Shown here: positions 23,315 through 32,479 of the stretch, piece by piece
Position numbering within the stretch: the stretch's first letter is position 1
Layout of the letters: each line of letters opens with the position of its first letter
Source of the DNA: Streptomyces sp. NBC_01478
Lineage (GTDB): Bacteria > Actinomycetota > Actinomycetes > Streptomycetales > Streptomycetaceae
NCBI RefSeq assembly: GCF_036227225.1
Contig: NZ_CP109444.1
Coordinates: 496,001-560,000 of the forward strand
Direction of reading: 5' to 3'
Length of the DNA: 64,000 bases
Made by a program: the position numbers and the translations under genes
The notes under the pieces: model-generated
What the model was told of the DNA's origin: nothing
Database searches by the model: none
The model's input: only the letters and a program-made list of their open reading frames with translations

Positions 23315-25684
23315 TCAGTTCGGGAGGCGGAGCCGGCACGAGTCGCCGGGCTGGACGCGGAAGGTCCGGTCGGGCAGCCGTACGTCGATCGCGGAGCGGT
23401 CCGAGGACGGTACGGCGATCTCCAGCCGCCCGTGGGCCAATCGCAGCCGCACGCCCCAGTGGCCCCGGTAGCGGAGGTCGAACCCGTACTCGGACAGCTC
23501 CGGCAGCGGCACGGGATCCAGCCAGAGGGCGTCGTCGCGGGTGTCGAGGCCGGTCAGGCCACGCTGGACGAGGTCGAGGGTGCCGGCCATGGCACCGAGG
23601 TGGATGCCCTCACCGGTGGTGCCTCCCTGGAGGTCGGCGATGTCACCCCGCAGCGCCTCCTGGCAGTACGTCCAGGCCTCGGAGCGCCGGGCCCGGGCCA
23701 GCACCCAGCCGTGGACCAGCCCGCTCAGGGTGGAGCCGTGGCTGGTGCGGGACAGGTAGTGGTCGACGGTGCGCCGCCACGTGTCCTCGTCCAGCCGATG
23801 GCCCAACCTGCCGAGGATCTCCCGGAGTTCGGCCGGTCCGAAGAGGTAGCCGAGCATCAGGACGTCCGCCTGTTTGGAGGCCCGGTAGCGGTTGACGGTG
23901 TCGCCCTCCGCCTCCAGGATCCGGTCCAGGCGGCGGATGTCCCCGTACCGCTCGCGGTAGCCGTCCCAGTCGAGCTCGACGAGGTCGCCGTAGCCCTCGA
24001 ACTGGCTGATGACGCCGTCGTGGAAGGGCACGTGGAGCGTGCGGGACACGTCCTCCCACTGTTCGAGTTCGCCGTCGTCCAGGCCGGTGCGCTCGACGAG
24101 TTCGCGTCGGCGCGGCTCGGGCAGCGAGCGCAGCAGTTCGAGGGTCCGGGTCAGAACCCAGGCGGCCGTGACGTTGGTGTACGCGTTGTCGTCGAGGCCG
24201 GGCCCGGACGCGTCGGGGTAGGCGTCGTGGTATTCGTCCGGGCCGACCACGCCGCGGATGCGGTGGCGGCCCAACCGCTCGTCGTAGACGGCCGAGTCGG
24301 CCCAGAAGCGGGCGATCTGCAGGAGCATCTCGGCGCCCTTGGTGTGCAGGAACTCGGCGTCGCCGCTGGCCTGGCAGTACTGCCACACGTTGTACGCGAT
24401 CGCCGAGCCCACGTGGTGCTGGAGGTGTGAGTGGTCGGGCAGCCACCGTCCCGAACGGGGGTTGAGGTGCAGCCGTTGGGTCTCCTCACGTCCGTCGCTG
24501 CCGCTCTGCCACGGGTAGAGGGCACCTGCCCTGCCCGCTTCCCGGGCGGCGGTGCAGGCCTGTTCGAGGCGGCGGTGGCGGTAGCGGAGAAGTGCGCGGG
24601 AGACCTCCGGGAAGTGCAGGTTGAGGTAGGGCAGGACGAACAGTTCGTCCCAGAAGACATGGCCGCGGTAGGCCTCGCCGTGCAGTCCCCGGGCCGGTAC
24701 CCCGACGTCGAGGTCGGCGGTGTGCGGGGACAGGGTCTGCAGGACGTGGAAGAGGTGCAGTCGCAGGATGTGGCCGGCTTCCCCGGGGACGTCCAGTGCG
24801 GCCCGGCGCCAGAGCTGGTCCCAGGCGGTGAGGTGCGAGTCGAGCAGCGCGTCGAAGCCGGGCGCCCTGCCCACCCGGGCGAGAACTGCGTAGAGGGGGT
24901 CGCTGATCGCGGGGTCGCGCGAGGTGTGCAGGGCGACGGTCTTGTCGACGGTGACGGTGCGGCCGGGGGTCAGGGCGAGGCGGGTCCGCTGGGTGACCCG
25001 GGGGCCGTCGTGCCGGATGGTGGCGGAAGCGTCGGCGGTCAGCCGGGAGGCCATGGCGATACGGATGTCCGAGGTGCGGGTACGGCAGCGCAGCCACACC
25101 GTGTCGGCGGTGTCGGTGCCGGTGTGCACATGGGTCACGTGACGGCCGTCCAGATCCCGGTACCGCGACACCCCGGCGTTGGTGACATCGCCGTCGAGCG
25201 CCGCCTCGACCTCCAGTTCACCGGCGAAGCCCTCGGCCGTGAACTCGGTGCGCAGCGCGGCCAGATGAGGATCGGCCATGTGCACCAGCCGTTGCTGACG
25301 CACCGTCAGCTCTCGACCCGCGCCGAGTCCGTAGCGGGTGCGCCGCTCCAGCAGACCGGAGTCGAGGTGCAGGATCTGGTGATGGCCGAGCACGGTCGCG
25401 GTGTCGGGGGTGAGCCACTGCTCCTCGTGGAGGCGGAAGCGCAGGGGCAGCCAGTTCGGCACGTTGACCATGTCCTCGTTCTCGACCTGGCGGCCTGCCG
25501 CACTGGAGGTGAGCCGGTTGTAGCAGCCGGCCACATACGTTCCCGGGTAGTGCACCTCGTCCGCCGCGCACTCGGGCAGCGCGCCCCGCGTGGCGAAGCA
25601 TCCGTTGCCCAGCGTGCACAGCGACTCCCTGAGCCGCTCGTCGGCAGCCACGTACCCCTCGTACTCCCAGGTCCAGCCGGTCAC
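23315..25684 (-). CDS. Glycoside hydrolase family 65 disaccharide phosphorylase
   Basis: 789 residues, full length for GH65 (maltose, trehalose or kojibiose phosphorylases). N-terminal beta-sandwich (about 1-270; ESLCTLGNGCFATRGALPE, PGTYVAGCYNRL) and (alpha/alpha)6 barrel (about 320-690) with the general acid Glu484 in GVVGPDEYHDAYPD; KQADVLMLGYLF and SHGSTLSG are the phosphate-side motifs. Phosphorolysis yields beta-glucose-1-phosphate, which a beta-phosphoglucomutase converts to G6P; a HAD candidate is at 55933. Follows USP-5 by 39 bp, so co-transcribed with it. Exact sugar not determined. Confidence 0.92.
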   Translation of the reverse strand: MTGWTWEYEGYVAADERLRESLCTLGNGCFATRGALPECAADEVHYPGTYVAGCYNRLTSSAAGRQVENEDMVNVPNWLPLRFRLHEEQWLTPDTATVLGHHQILHLDSGLLERRTRYGLGAGRELTVRQQRLVHMADPHLAALRTEFTAEGFAGELEVEAALDGDVTNAGVSRYRDLDGRHVTHVHTGTDTADTVWLRCRTRTSDIRIAMASRLTADASATIRHDGPRVTQRTRLALTPGRTVTVDKTVALHTSRDPAISDPLYAVLARVGRAPGFDALLDSHLTAWDQLWRRAALDVPGEAGHILRLHLFHVLQTLSPHTADLDVGVPARGLHGEAYRGHVFWDELFVLPYLNLHFPEVSRALLRYRHRRLEQACTAAREAGRAGALYPWQSGSDGREETQRLHLNPRSGRWLPDHSHLQHHVGSAIAYNVWQYCQASGDAEFLHTKGAEMLLQIARFWADSAVYDERLGRHRIRGVVGPDEYHDAYPDASGPGLDDNAYTNVTAAWVLTRTLELLRSLPEPRRRELVERTGLDDGELEQWEDVSRTLHVPFHDGVISQFEGYGDLVELDWDGYRERYGDIRRLDRILEAEGDTVNRYRASKQADVLMLGYLFGPAELREILGRLGHRLDEDTWRRTVDHYLSRTSHGSTLSGLVHGWVLARARRSEAWTYCQEALRGDIADLQGGTTGEGIHLGAMAGTLDLVQRGLTGLDTRDDALWLDPVPLPELSEYGFDLRYRGHWGVRLRLAHGRLEIAVPSSDRSAIDVRLPDRTFRVQPGDSCRLRLPN

Positions 25685-25723
25685 TTGGGGCTCCTCACGC
25701 CAGTGGTCCGTCGGGATCCGTCA

Positions 25724-26608
25724 TCAGGATCCACCGGACAGCGGCACGACCGCGACCGGGCACTTCGCGTGGTGCACCAGGGCCTGCGCGATCCGGCCCG
25801 GCCGGAGGCCGAGGGGGCGACGCCCGCGCCGGGCTCCGACGACCACGAGGTCGGCGGCGGCCGACCGTTTCACCATCTGACTGCGGGCCGAGCCCTCGAC
25901 CGTCGTGGTGCGGACCCGGACCCGTGGATGGTCGAGCACGGCGTCGCGCAGCAGGGTGTCCAGCAGAGCGGAGGCATGGGCCTCGTGACGGCGGGCCGAT
26001 TCCGGCGCCTGCCGGGAGCGATCGGCGGTCCTGCGCGCGGGACGCTTCCAGGCGCGCACGATGTCGAGAGTGCAGCCACGTGCCTCCGCCTCACGGAAGG
26101 CGAACCGCACGGCTTCCCCGCCGGTGCCAGGGTCCCCGGCGCCGAGCAGAACGCGTTCGTGGCGACCGGCCAGACCCGCGTCGTCACCGCGGACCACCAT
26201 CACCGGGCAGTGGGCACGGACGGCCAGAGCCGGTCCGACCGAGCCGAGGAGCAGCCCGGTCAGCTCACCTAGGCCACGCACACCGATCACCAGGGCCGAG
26301 GCGTGACGGCTCTCTTCCAGCAGCACGGGCAGCGCGTCCCCAGGGACGGCCTCGGCATCGACCTGCACATCCGCATCGCGCCGCCGGGCCCGGGCCGCCG
26401 CGCCGGTGACGACGTCCTCGACCGGAACCCGCTCGGACGGCGGCTCGGGACCGCCGGTCAGAGCGGGGGCAGCGTGGTCGCGTTCCGGAACGAAGGCGTG
26501 CACCAGCCGTAGCGACAGGCCGAGCCGGGCGGCCTCGTCGACCGCCCAGTCGACCGCGAGCACGCTCGGGGCAGATCCGTCGACACCCACGACCAGGGGC
26601 AGCTCCAT
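25724..26608 (-). CDS. Two-domain universal stress protein, USP-5
   Basis: 294 residues from ATG 26608 (GAAAGG 11 bases upstream). ATP loops GVRGLGELTGLLLGSVG and GARRGRRPLGLRPGRIA. Close paralogue of USPs at 10623 and 56709: all open with LPLVVGVDGS or LPIVVGVDGS and AVDWA-DEAA. First gene of the operon with GH65. A perfect box lies 88-101 bp upstream in the divergent region shared with the small membrane protein at 26844. Confidence 0.93.
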   Translation of the reverse strand: MELPLVVGVDGSAPSVLAVDWAVDEAARLGLSLRLVHAFVPERDHAAPALTGGPEPPSERVPVEDVVTGAAARARRRDADVQVDAEAVPGDALPVLLEESRHASALVIGVRGLGELTGLLLGSVGPALAVRAHCPVMVVRGDDAGLAGRHERVLLGAGDPGTGGEAVRFAFREAEARGCTLDIVRAWKRPARRTADRSRQAPESARRHEAHASALLDTLLRDAVLDHPRVRVRTTTVEGSARSQMVKRSAAADLVVVGARRGRRPLGLRPGRIAQALVHHAKCPVAVVPLSGGS

Positions 26609-26695
26609 CGCGCCCACCGCCTTTCACCCGGACCACGGCGTCCTGCATCGCAGGGCGCCACCCGTCACCCTCGCACTCGCCACCGTCCGGGACGA

Positions 26696-26746
26696 GGGCC
26701 ACCCGGCCCCGACACCTGCCCGCTCAGCCCCTGGGCCGCCGGGCAC
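26696..26746. promoter_or_regulatory. DevR-like boxes in a divergent promoter region
   Basis: GGGCCACCCGGCCC (26696-26709, perfect) and GGGCCGCCGGGCAC (26733-26746, one mismatch). They lie between USP-5/GH65 (minus, start 26608) and the membrane-protein pair (plus, start 26844) and could serve both directions. Confidence 0.55.
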
Positions 26747-26843
26747 CGGAGCGGAACGCTCACGGTAACGCCGGAGAAAGAATGGCCTGGCTCCCGCGGA
26801 GAAGGCCTCCGGAGCGCCGCGCGTCCAACTGAAGGAGACGGTC

Positions 26844-27068
26844 ATGGTTCCTCTCATTCTGATCGGCGCGACCGTACTGGGTGGCTGCCTGATCTTCGGC
26901 TACAGCTCGTTCGTCGTCGGCTTCCTGCTGATGGCGGCGGGAGTCATCGGGCTCATCACGTTCATGAGCACCCGGGGCGCTGTCCTGCGGCCGGGCGAGC
27001 GCGAGGCCGTCATCGAGGAACGGCACTACATCGGCAAGCACGACGACCACCGGAACTACCGGAGTTGA
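26844..27068 (+). CDS. Small two-helix membrane protein
   Basis: 74 residues with AAGGAG upstream of ATG 26844. Two helices (about 3-20 and 23-41: LILIGATVLGGCLIFGYSSF, VVGFLLMAAGVIGLITFM) and a charged cytoplasmic tail (EREAVIEERHYIGKHDDHR). Resembles DUF6458-type small actinobacterial proteins, but this is a loose resemblance. 29 bp before the DUF4389 gene, probably one operon. Confidence 0.8.
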   Translation: MVPLILIGATVLGGCLIFGYSSFVVGFLLMAAGVIGLITFMSTRGAVLRPGEREAVIEERHYIGKHDDHRNYRS

Positions 27069-27097
27069 CCGCACCAGCCCCGAAAGGATCGTTCGCC

Positions 27098-27751
27098 ATG
27101 AATGAAGCGACGCCCGCGGTCCACCCCGCCCGGTTGACCGCGGACCTCGATCCGTCCCTGTCACGCTGGCTGTGGCTGGTGAAGTGGCTGCTCGCCGTCC
27201 CCCACTACGTCGTCCTGTTCTTCCTGTGGGTGGCGTTCGTGGGGACGAGCGTGGTGGCCTTCTTCTCGATTCTGTTCACCGGCCGCTACCCGCGCCCGCT
27301 GTTCGACTTCAACACCGGTGTACTGCGCTGGAGTTGGCGCGTGGCGTACTACGCGTACGGCGCCCTGGGCACCGACCGCTACCCGCCCTTCGCCCTCGCC
27401 GACGTGCCCGACTACCCGACGCACTGGGACGTTGCGTACCCGGAGCAGATGTCCCGCGGTCTGGTCCTGGTGAAGTGGTGGCTCCTGGCCGTTCCGCACT
27501 ATCTGATCCTGGCGTTCCTGCTCGGCGGGCTGAAGGTGCCCTGGGCCTCCGGCGGCCTCATCGCGCTGCTCGCCGTGTTCGCCGGGGTCTCGCTGGCCGC
27601 CACCGGGCGCTACCCGCGCGGTCTGTTCGACCTGGTGATCGGGCTCAACCGGTGGGTGCTGCGCGTGGTCGCCTACGCGGCGCTCCTCACCGACGTCTAC
27701 CCGCCGTTCCGGCTCGACCAGGGAGGTGACGAACCCGGAGTCGCGTCCTGA
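27098..27751 (+). CDS. DUF4389 membrane protein
   Basis: 217 residues. Built of two similar halves: LVKWLLAVPHYVVLFFLW and VKWWLLAVPHYLILAFLLGG, each followed by a TGRYPR-LFD motif and a third segment ending DRYPPFAL or DVYPPFRL. Four membrane helices in all. Internal duplication is seen directly in the sequence. ATG 27098 has GAAAGGA nine bases upstream. Function unknown; family is common in Streptomyces. Confidence 0.88.
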   Translation: MNEATPAVHPARLTADLDPSLSRWLWLVKWLLAVPHYVVLFFLWVAFVGTSVVAFFSILFTGRYPRPLFDFNTGVLRWSWRVAYYAYGALGTDRYPPFALADVPDYPTHWDVAYPEQMSRGLVLVKWWLLAVPHYLILAFLLGGLKVPWASGGLIALLAVFAGVSLAATGRYPRGLFDLVIGLNRWVLRVVAYAALLTDVYPPFRLDQGGDEPGVAS

Positions 27752-27795
27752 GCACGACACCCGTCCGGGCCCGGGCCTCAAGGCCCCGACGGCAA

Positions 27796-27830
27796 GGGCC
27801 TGTTGGTCCCGGACACGGCCCCGTCGGCCC
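27796..27830. promoter_or_regulatory. Pair of near-perfect DevR-like boxes upstream of USP-S
   Basis: GGGCCTGTTGGTCC (27796-27809) and GGCCCCGTCGGCCC (27817-27830), one mismatch each, centres 21 bp apart, 61-95 bp upstream of ATG 27891. Confidence 0.5.
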
Positions 27831-27890
27831 ACGCCACGGCCGCCGTGTCCGGGCCACCCTGGTGACAAGAGGCCGAACGGAGAGACTGCC

Positions 27891-28403
27891 ATGACCGAAC
27901 ACACCGACGGCAACGCCATCGTGGTGGGCGTCGACGGATCCGAGGCGTCGATGGCGGCCCTGCGCTGGGCGGCCGAGCAGGCGGAGGTCCTGCACACGGA
28001 CCTCGTCGCCGTGCACGCCTGGGAACCGGCCGCGAACGGGCACGCTCCCTACGCTCCGGTGCCGGCCGGCCCGACGGCCGCCCAGGAGCGCGATCGGGCC
28101 GCCCATGTCCTCGGCGCCACCGTGCGCGAAGCACTGGGACCCCGGACCGGCGATGCCGTTCTTCGCATCGTGGTGGAGGGACCGCCCGCACGCGTACTGC
28201 TCCAACAGGCGCGCGGCGCCCTGCTGTTGGCCCTGGGCCGCAAGGCGCACGGGAACTTCGGACTGCCCTCGGTCGGCCCGGTGGGCCGCGAATGCCTGCG
28301 GCACGCGACCGTCCCCGTGGTGACCGTTCCGATCGCGGACCGGTCCCAGGAGTCAGCGGAACCCGTCAACTCGCCTTCACTGGCCGGGAGTCGTGTCCCC
28401 TAG
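27891..28403 (+). CDS. Single-domain universal stress protein, USP-S
   Basis: 170 residues, the only single-domain UspA protein among ten here. N-terminal AIVVGVDGSEASMAALRWAA; C-terminal loop ALGRKAHGNFGLPSVGPVG departs from the usual G-x2-G-x9-G-S. Extra 20-residue tail after VPIADRS. ATG 27891 with GGAGAG upstream. Convergent with the P-loop gene at 28423. Confidence 0.9.
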   Translation: MTEHTDGNAIVVGVDGSEASMAALRWAAEQAEVLHTDLVAVHAWEPAANGHAPYAPVPAGPTAAQERDRAAHVLGATVREALGPRTGDAVLRIVVEGPPARVLLQQARGALLLALGRKAHGNFGLPSVGPVGRECLRHATVPVVTVPIADRSQESAEPVNSPSLAGSRVP

Positions 28404-28422
28404 AGCGCGTTCGAGAAGTGGA

Positions 28423-29085
28423 TCAAGCATCGTGGTCGGTGGGGCCGGGTGTCCCCTCCGCCCAGCCTCGGGCCAGGGCCAGTCGCCCCGACCGGTGTGC
28501 CTCGCGCTGTTCGGTGACCCATCGCTCGACCTGGTTCACGGATGCCGCGAGCGGCCGGCCGCTGGTGTCGATCAGGTGGGTGCGCCATCGCGGGTCCTCG
28601 GCGGTCCACATGGTCCACCGGTCCCAGACCATCTCCGGCCAGCTCCCGTCGATGATCGCATCAGGCCGGAAGCGCGGGTCGCGGGCGTGCGCGCGGTGCC
28701 AGGCGGCCCAGCCGCAGAAGGCGTCGGTGGCGGCCTGATCCCATCGGCCGCCGTCGCGTGCGGCGAGTCGGTCGCGCCGGTCCTGGTCGGCGACGTCGAT
28801 CAGGCAGACAGCGATCCCGTTCAGCAACGGGGCCGAGGGGGCGGCCAGGACCTCGCCCAGCGGCGAGTTCCCGGACAGCAGCAGGTCCATTCCACGGACC
28901 TGGTACTCCAGCGCGCGGCGCACCCACACCTCGGTCATGCGATTGCGCCAGTGGGGAGGGATCGGAGGGTCCGGGACACCGACTTCGTCGAACTCGTGCA
29001 CCACGGCCCCGTCCAGGCGGCCAGTGACGGCGAAGGCAAGTGTGGTCTTGCCCGCGCCGCTGGATCCGGTCAGCTTGAGCAGCAT
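28423..29085 (-). CDS. P-loop ATPase/kinase of unknown substrate
   Basis: 220 residues from ATG 29085. Walker A GSSGAGKTT at residues 7-15; a following acidic stretch VVHEFDEVGVPDPP may hold the substrate or Mg ligands; CLIDVADQDRRDRLAARDGG looks like the Walker B/lid region of adenylate- or shikimate-kinase-like proteins. Probably a small-molecule phosphotransferase. No strong Shine-Dalgarno is visible. The long tail EQREAHRSGRLALARGWAEG is unexplained. Upstream boxes at 29281-29338 are about 200 bp away. Confidence 0.8.
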   Translation of the reverse strand: MLLKLTGSSGAGKTTLAFAVTGRLDGAVVHEFDEVGVPDPPIPPHWRNRMTEVWVRRALEYQVRGMDLLLSGNSPLGEVLAAPSAPLLNGIAVCLIDVADQDRRDRLAARDGGRWDQAATDAFCGWAAWHRAHARDPRFRPDAIIDGSWPEMVWDRWTMWTAEDPRWRTHLIDTSGRPLAASVNQVERWVTEQREAHRSGRLALARGWAEGTPGPTDHDA

Positions 29086-29431
29086 CCGACCAGGGTGGCA
29101 GCTCACCAAGGCTTTCTCGACCGGTTTGTCGGGCCCCACCGGTCCTCGGCGTTCGCTCCACTTCTGAAACACGCCCTGGCACTGGGGACAGCCGGAAGAC
29201 CGAACGGCTCGGACCTGGGGTCCGGGCCGGTTCTCCTGCCAGAGGGGTAAGGGGTGTGCCGTCCGGGGTAGAAGGAGACGGGGCCGGTCGGCTCTGGTGC
29301 GTGGTCGTTGTGGCCCACGGACCGGGGTCCAAGGCCCCATCGTCGTACGAGCGGTCATGGACGAGGCTCAGGGCATACGCGGTGGCCGGGTGAGAGGCAC
29401 CCTGCCCACGGGAATCCAGGAGGCGGCGGTC
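29086..29431. other. Long non-coding stretch carrying two DevR-like boxes
   Basis: 346 bp with no convincing gene on either strand. It holds a near-perfect box (GGGCCGGTCGGCTC, 29281-29294, one mismatch) and a perfect loose-form box (GGGTCCAAGGCCCC, 29325-29338). Apart from the distant P-loop gene, the only gene they could drive is the small peptide gene at 29432. Confidence 0.6.
29325..29338. promoter_or_regulatory. DevR-like box upstream of the small peptide gene
   Basis: GGGTCCAAGGCCCC fits GGGNC-N4-GNCCC without mismatch and lies 94-107 bp upstream of ATG 29432, the same distance as for the large genes. Confidence 0.5.
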
Positions 29432-29527
29432 ATGAAGCGCATACAGGAGACCAAGCGCCCCTCGATTCCGCGCCGGCCCGCGCCGCTCGACCTGCGCACC
29501 CCGTCCGGGCGGCGCCTCCCGTACTGA
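29432..29527 (+). CDS. Putative 31-residue basic peptide
   Basis: ATG 29432 to TGA 29525-29527, with a strong CAGGAGGCGG Shine-Dalgarno eight bases upstream. The peptide begins MKRIQETKRPSIPRRP and ends SGRRLPY; it is rich in Arg, Lys and Pro and has no membrane helix or signal. The box at 29325 sits at the normal distance. No family recognised. Real because of the ribosome-binding site and box placement, but unproven at this length. Confidence 0.45.
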   Translation: MKRIQETKRPSIPRRPAPLDLRTPSGRRLPY

Positions 29528-29548
29528 CACGTGAGCGGGGGTACCCCG

Positions 29549-30988
29549 TCACCGGACGAGGACCCGCTCTCCCGAGCGCGGCACGACGGCCGTCCAGCCC
29601 AGGGACTGGTCGATACGGTCCCGCAGGGACTCGGCCGCGTCAGGCTCTCCGTGCACCAGGTAGGTGGTGTGCGGGGCGGGCGCGCCGTGCAGCCAGTCGA
29701 TGATCTGGGCGGCATCCGCGTGGGCCGAGAAGTGCGGTACGTCGGCGACCTGTGCACGCACGGGGACGTACTCGCCGAACATCTTGAGCGCCTTGGCTCC
29801 GTCGACGAGGTCGCGGGCCCGGGTGCCGCGCGCCGCGAAGCCCACCACCATGACGGTGTTGCGCGGGTCGGGCAGCAGGCGTTCCAGGTGGTGCAGGACG
29901 CGGCCTCCCGTGGCCATGCCGGACGCCGAGACGATGACGGCGGGCCCGGTGGAATCGCCGATCTCGACCGACTCCTGGACGGTCCGGGCCGCGAGGAACG
30001 GCTCGGGGCTCAACACGTCCGTGCCGGCGGCCGTGACCTCGGGGCGCAACTCAGGAGCCCCGGCGGTGACGGCGTCCCGGTAGACGTCCAGTGCGGCCAG
30101 CGCCATCGGACTGTCGACGTACACCGGTACGGCGGCGGGGAGCAGGCCCCGGCGGCGGAGTTCGGCGAGCTCGTGCAGGACGACCTCGGTCCGGTCGATG
30201 GCGAACGCCGGGATGACGACCGTGCCGCCCCTCCTGAGGGTGCGGGTCAGGACGTCGGCGAAGTGGGCCCGCCCGGCGTCCTCCTCGTGGCGTCGGTTGC
30301 CGTACGTCGACTCCATCAGGAGTACGTCCGCACCGGAGAACGGCTCCGGGGGCCGTAGCAGGGGATGTCCCGGGCGGCCGAGGTCGCCGCTGACCGCGAG
30401 GGTGTGGCCGTCCTCCAGGGTGAGCAGTGCCCAGGCCGAACCGAGGATGTGGCCGGCCGGGTGCAGCGTGAGGCGGGTGTGCGGGGCGAGTTCGGTGGTC
30501 TCGCCGGTGCGTACAGGGTCGATCAGCTTGAGGGTGCGGTCGACGTCCGCGTCGTCGTACAGCGGCTGTGCGGGCCGGTGCTTGGACCAGCCGCGATCGT
30601 TGGCGTGCTGAGCGGCCTCCATCTGCAGCTTGGCGCTGTCACGGAGGACGATCTCGATGAGGCGTGCGCTGTACTCGGTCGTCACGATGCGGCCGTGGAA
30701 GCCGTGCCGCACCAGCCTGGGCAGGTATCCGCAGTGGTCGAGGTGGGCGTGCGTGACGACGACCGCCTCGATGTCGGCGGCGTCGCAGGGCAGCCGACGC
30801 CAGTTCATCCGGCGCAGATCGGCGAGGCCCTGGAAGAGGCCGCAGTCGACGAGTACGCGCGCGTGGTCGCTCTCGACGAGGAACTTGCTGCCGGTGACCG
30901 TCCCGACGCCGCCCAGGAAGGTGAGCAGCGCGGGTCTCGTGCGGACTTCCGAGGGTCGTGCCGCCTGTGGTACTTCCTTCAAGGTCAT
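29549..30988 (-). CDS. Metallo-beta-lactamase/beta-CASP hydrolase
   Basis: 479 residues from ATG 30988 (AGGAGG upstream). MBL zinc motif [14 protein letters not shown], beta-CASP region with [12 protein letters not shown] and the [15 protein letters not shown] segment, and C-terminal [15 protein letters not shown] and [13 protein letters not shown] zinc/beta-CASP motifs. Family members are RNA nucleases of the RNase J/CPSF-73 or YSH1 type; here without RNA-binding KH domain. Downstream of Hsp20 after a hairpin. Probable role in RNA turnover under stress. Confidence 0.9.
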   Translation of the reverse strand: MTLKEVPQAARPSEVRTRPALLTFLGGVGTVTGSKFLVESDHARVLVDCGLFQGLADLRRMNWRRLPCDAADIEAVVVTHAHLDHCGYLPRLVRHGFHGRIVTTEYSARLIEIVLRDSAKLQMEAAQHANDRGWSKHRPAQPLYDDADVDRTLKLIDPVRTGETTELAPHTRLTLHPAGHILGSAWALLTLEDGHTLAVSGDLGRPGHPLLRPPEPFSGADVLLMESTYGNRRHEEDAGRAHFADVLTRTLRRGGTVVIPAFAIDRTEVVLHELAELRRRGLLPAAVPVYVDSPMALAALDVYRDAVTAGAPELRPEVTAAGTDVLSPEPFLAARTVQESVEIGDSTGPAVIVSASGMATGGRVLHHLERLLPDPRNTVMVVGFAARGTRARDLVDGAKALKMFGEYVPVRAQVADVPHFSAHADAAQIIDWLHGAPAPHTTYLVHGEPDAAESLRDRIDQSLGWTAVVPRSGERVLVR

Positions 30989-31021
30989 GGCCGCCTCCTC
31001 GTCGCACGAGTGCGCTGGGTC

Positions 31022-31059
31022 GTGTGCGCGGCCGGGGGCCCTGTCCCGGCCGCGCACAC
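31022..31059. terminator. Hairpin between Hsp20 and the beta-CASP gene
   Basis: 15-bp perfect stem (31022-31036 with 31045-31059; GTGTGCGCGGCCGGG) and 8-base loop, downstream of the hsp20 stop on the minus strand. Confidence 0.7.
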
Positions 31060-31086
31060 GTGGTGCGACACGGCGTGTGTGCGCGC

Positions 31087-31509
31087 TCAGCCGTGCTGCA
31101 CCGGGATGGTCCGGGTGCCTGCCTTCGTCTCGGGCACCGGGACCGTGATCGTCAGGACACCGTCCTTGTACGCGGCGGTGGCCTCGTCGCCCTGCGCGCC
31201 GGCCGGCAGCCGGAGGGCGCGGGCGAACGTGCCGTAGCGGAATTCCGTACGGTGCTTCTCCGTGGTCTCCTCACTGCGCTCGGCCCGCAGGGTCAGAACG
31301 CCTTCCGTGACGGTGATCTCGACGTCCTTGGCGGGGTCGATGCCCGGAAGTTCCGCCCGCACCACGTACGTTCCGTCCGCCAGGTGCTCCTCGATCCGGA
31401 TGTGGTGCAGCCCCGCGACAGCGTGCGTGCCCGGGAACCCGGTCTCGACCCAGCCGAACAGGTCGGGAAGCGCCGGCCAGCCAGGCAGCCGCTCGATCAT
31501 GCCGCTCAT
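31087..31509 (-). CDS. Hsp20/alpha-crystallin small heat-shock protein
   Basis: 140 residues. Alpha-crystallin domain about 38-125 ([53 protein letters not shown]) and a C-terminal I-P-V anchor (TRTIPVQHG). ATP-independent holdase; related to HspX/Acr, a DevR-induced protein in mycobacteria. GGAGGG five bases before ATG 31509. Two DevR-like matches (one and two mismatches) lie 58-92 bp upstream. Confidence 0.93.
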   Translation of the reverse strand: MSGMIERLPGWPALPDLFGWVETGFPGTHAVAGLHHIRIEEHLADGTYVVRAELPGIDPAKDVEITVTEGVLTLRAERSEETTEKHRTEFRYGTFARALRLPAGAQGDEATAAYKDGVLTITVPVPETKAGTRTIPVQHG

Positions 31510-31566
31510 GTTGTCCCTCCCTTTCTTCTCCACTTCCAGCGTCCCGCGCGCGGGCGTCGCCCGCGT

Positions 31567-31601
31567 GGGCCGACCGGGCCCGTCGACGACCCGGTCGGCC
31601 C
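31567..31601. promoter_or_regulatory. DevR-like boxes upstream of hsp20
   Basis: GGGCCGACCGGGCC (31567-31580, one mismatch) and GACCCGGTCGGCCC (31588-31601, two mismatches), centres 21 bp apart. Confidence 0.45.
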
Positions 31602-31625
31602 TGGCGGCCGATCTTCTTCCGGGTC

Positions 31626-32297
31626 TCAGAGGGGTTCGGGGTCCGGACGGCGGGGCGGCCCCAGGAGCGCGCAGTCCACCTCCACCACGCCCTCCACGGC
31701 CCGCACCAGGCGGGTGGCGACGGGCACGAGGGTGGTGTCGGGGATGCGGCCGGTGAGGGTGGCGACGCCGTCGCGCACCTCCACGCGGATCGGTGCGACC
31801 GACTCCGGGAACAGACGGGCGACGACCTCGCGGCGGATCTCGTCCGCGATGTCCTCGTCGTCCCGCAGGAACACCTTCAGCAGGTCGGAGCGGCTGACGA
31901 TGCCCTTCAGCAGGCCCTGGTCGTCGACCACGGGGAGCCGCTTGGTCCGGGTCTGCGCCATGGTGCGCGCGGCCCGGGCCAGGGTCGCGTCGGCGTGGAC
32001 GGTGAGGGCCGGCGCGGTCATCAGCTCGGCCGCGGTGACGGCCCCGGCCTTCACCAGGTCGGACAGGCGGCGCAGTTCGGAGTACCGGTCCGGGTCGCCG
32101 TCGTGGAACGCCTCCTTGGGCAGCAGGTCGGCCTCGGAGACCACGCCGATCACCCGCCGCTCGTCGTCCAGGACGGGAAGCGCGCTGACCTTCCACTGCT
32201 GCATGGTCTTGACGATGTCCTTGAACCCCGCACCACGGCCGAGGGCTACGACAGTGCGGGTCATGACATCGCTGACGATGTGCGGGGTGCTGTGCAT
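31626..32297 (-). CDS. CBS-CBS-BON protein, copy 3
   Basis: 223 residues from ATG 32297 (GGAGG five bases upstream). CBS motifs IVSDVMTRTVVALGRGAGF and ELMTAPALTVHADATLA, BON domain with VEVRDGVATLTGRIPD. Very close to the copy at 16721 over its full length, with a short Pro-rich end (GPPRRPDPEPL). Divergent from USP-6 over a 182-bp region that carries two near-perfect boxes. Confidence 0.92.
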   Translation of the reverse strand: MHSTPHIVSDVMTRTVVALGRGAGFKDIVKTMQQWKVSALPVLDDERRVIGVVSEADLLPKEAFHDGDPDRYSELRRLSDLVKAGAVTAAELMTAPALTVHADATLARAARTMAQTRTKRLPVVDDQGLLKGIVSRSDLLKVFLRDDEDIADEIRREVVARLFPESVAPIRVEVRDGVATLTGRIPDTTLVPVATRLVRAVEGVVEVDCALLGPPRRPDPEPL

Positions 32298-32358
32298 GGT
32301 GCCCTCCGGCGTTGTCACGGGACACCTTCAGCCTCGGTGACGGCGGCACCGGACGCAT

Positions 32359-32446
32359 GGGCCGAACGGTCCCCACCTGGGCCCCGATGGGCTCTCCTGC
32401 GGCTGTGCCATCGGGACGACGCTGGTGGTACAGGGTCCGCGGACCG
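32359..32446. promoter_or_regulatory. Two near-perfect DevR-like boxes in a divergent region
   Basis: GGGCCGAACGGTCC (32359-32372) and GGGTCCGCGGACCG (32433-32446), one mismatch each. The first is 62-75 bp upstream of CBS copy 3, the second 34-47 bp upstream of USP-6. Confidence 0.45.
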
Positions 32447-32479
32447 GCCCGCGGCCACCGATCCAAGGAGGTGTTGACC

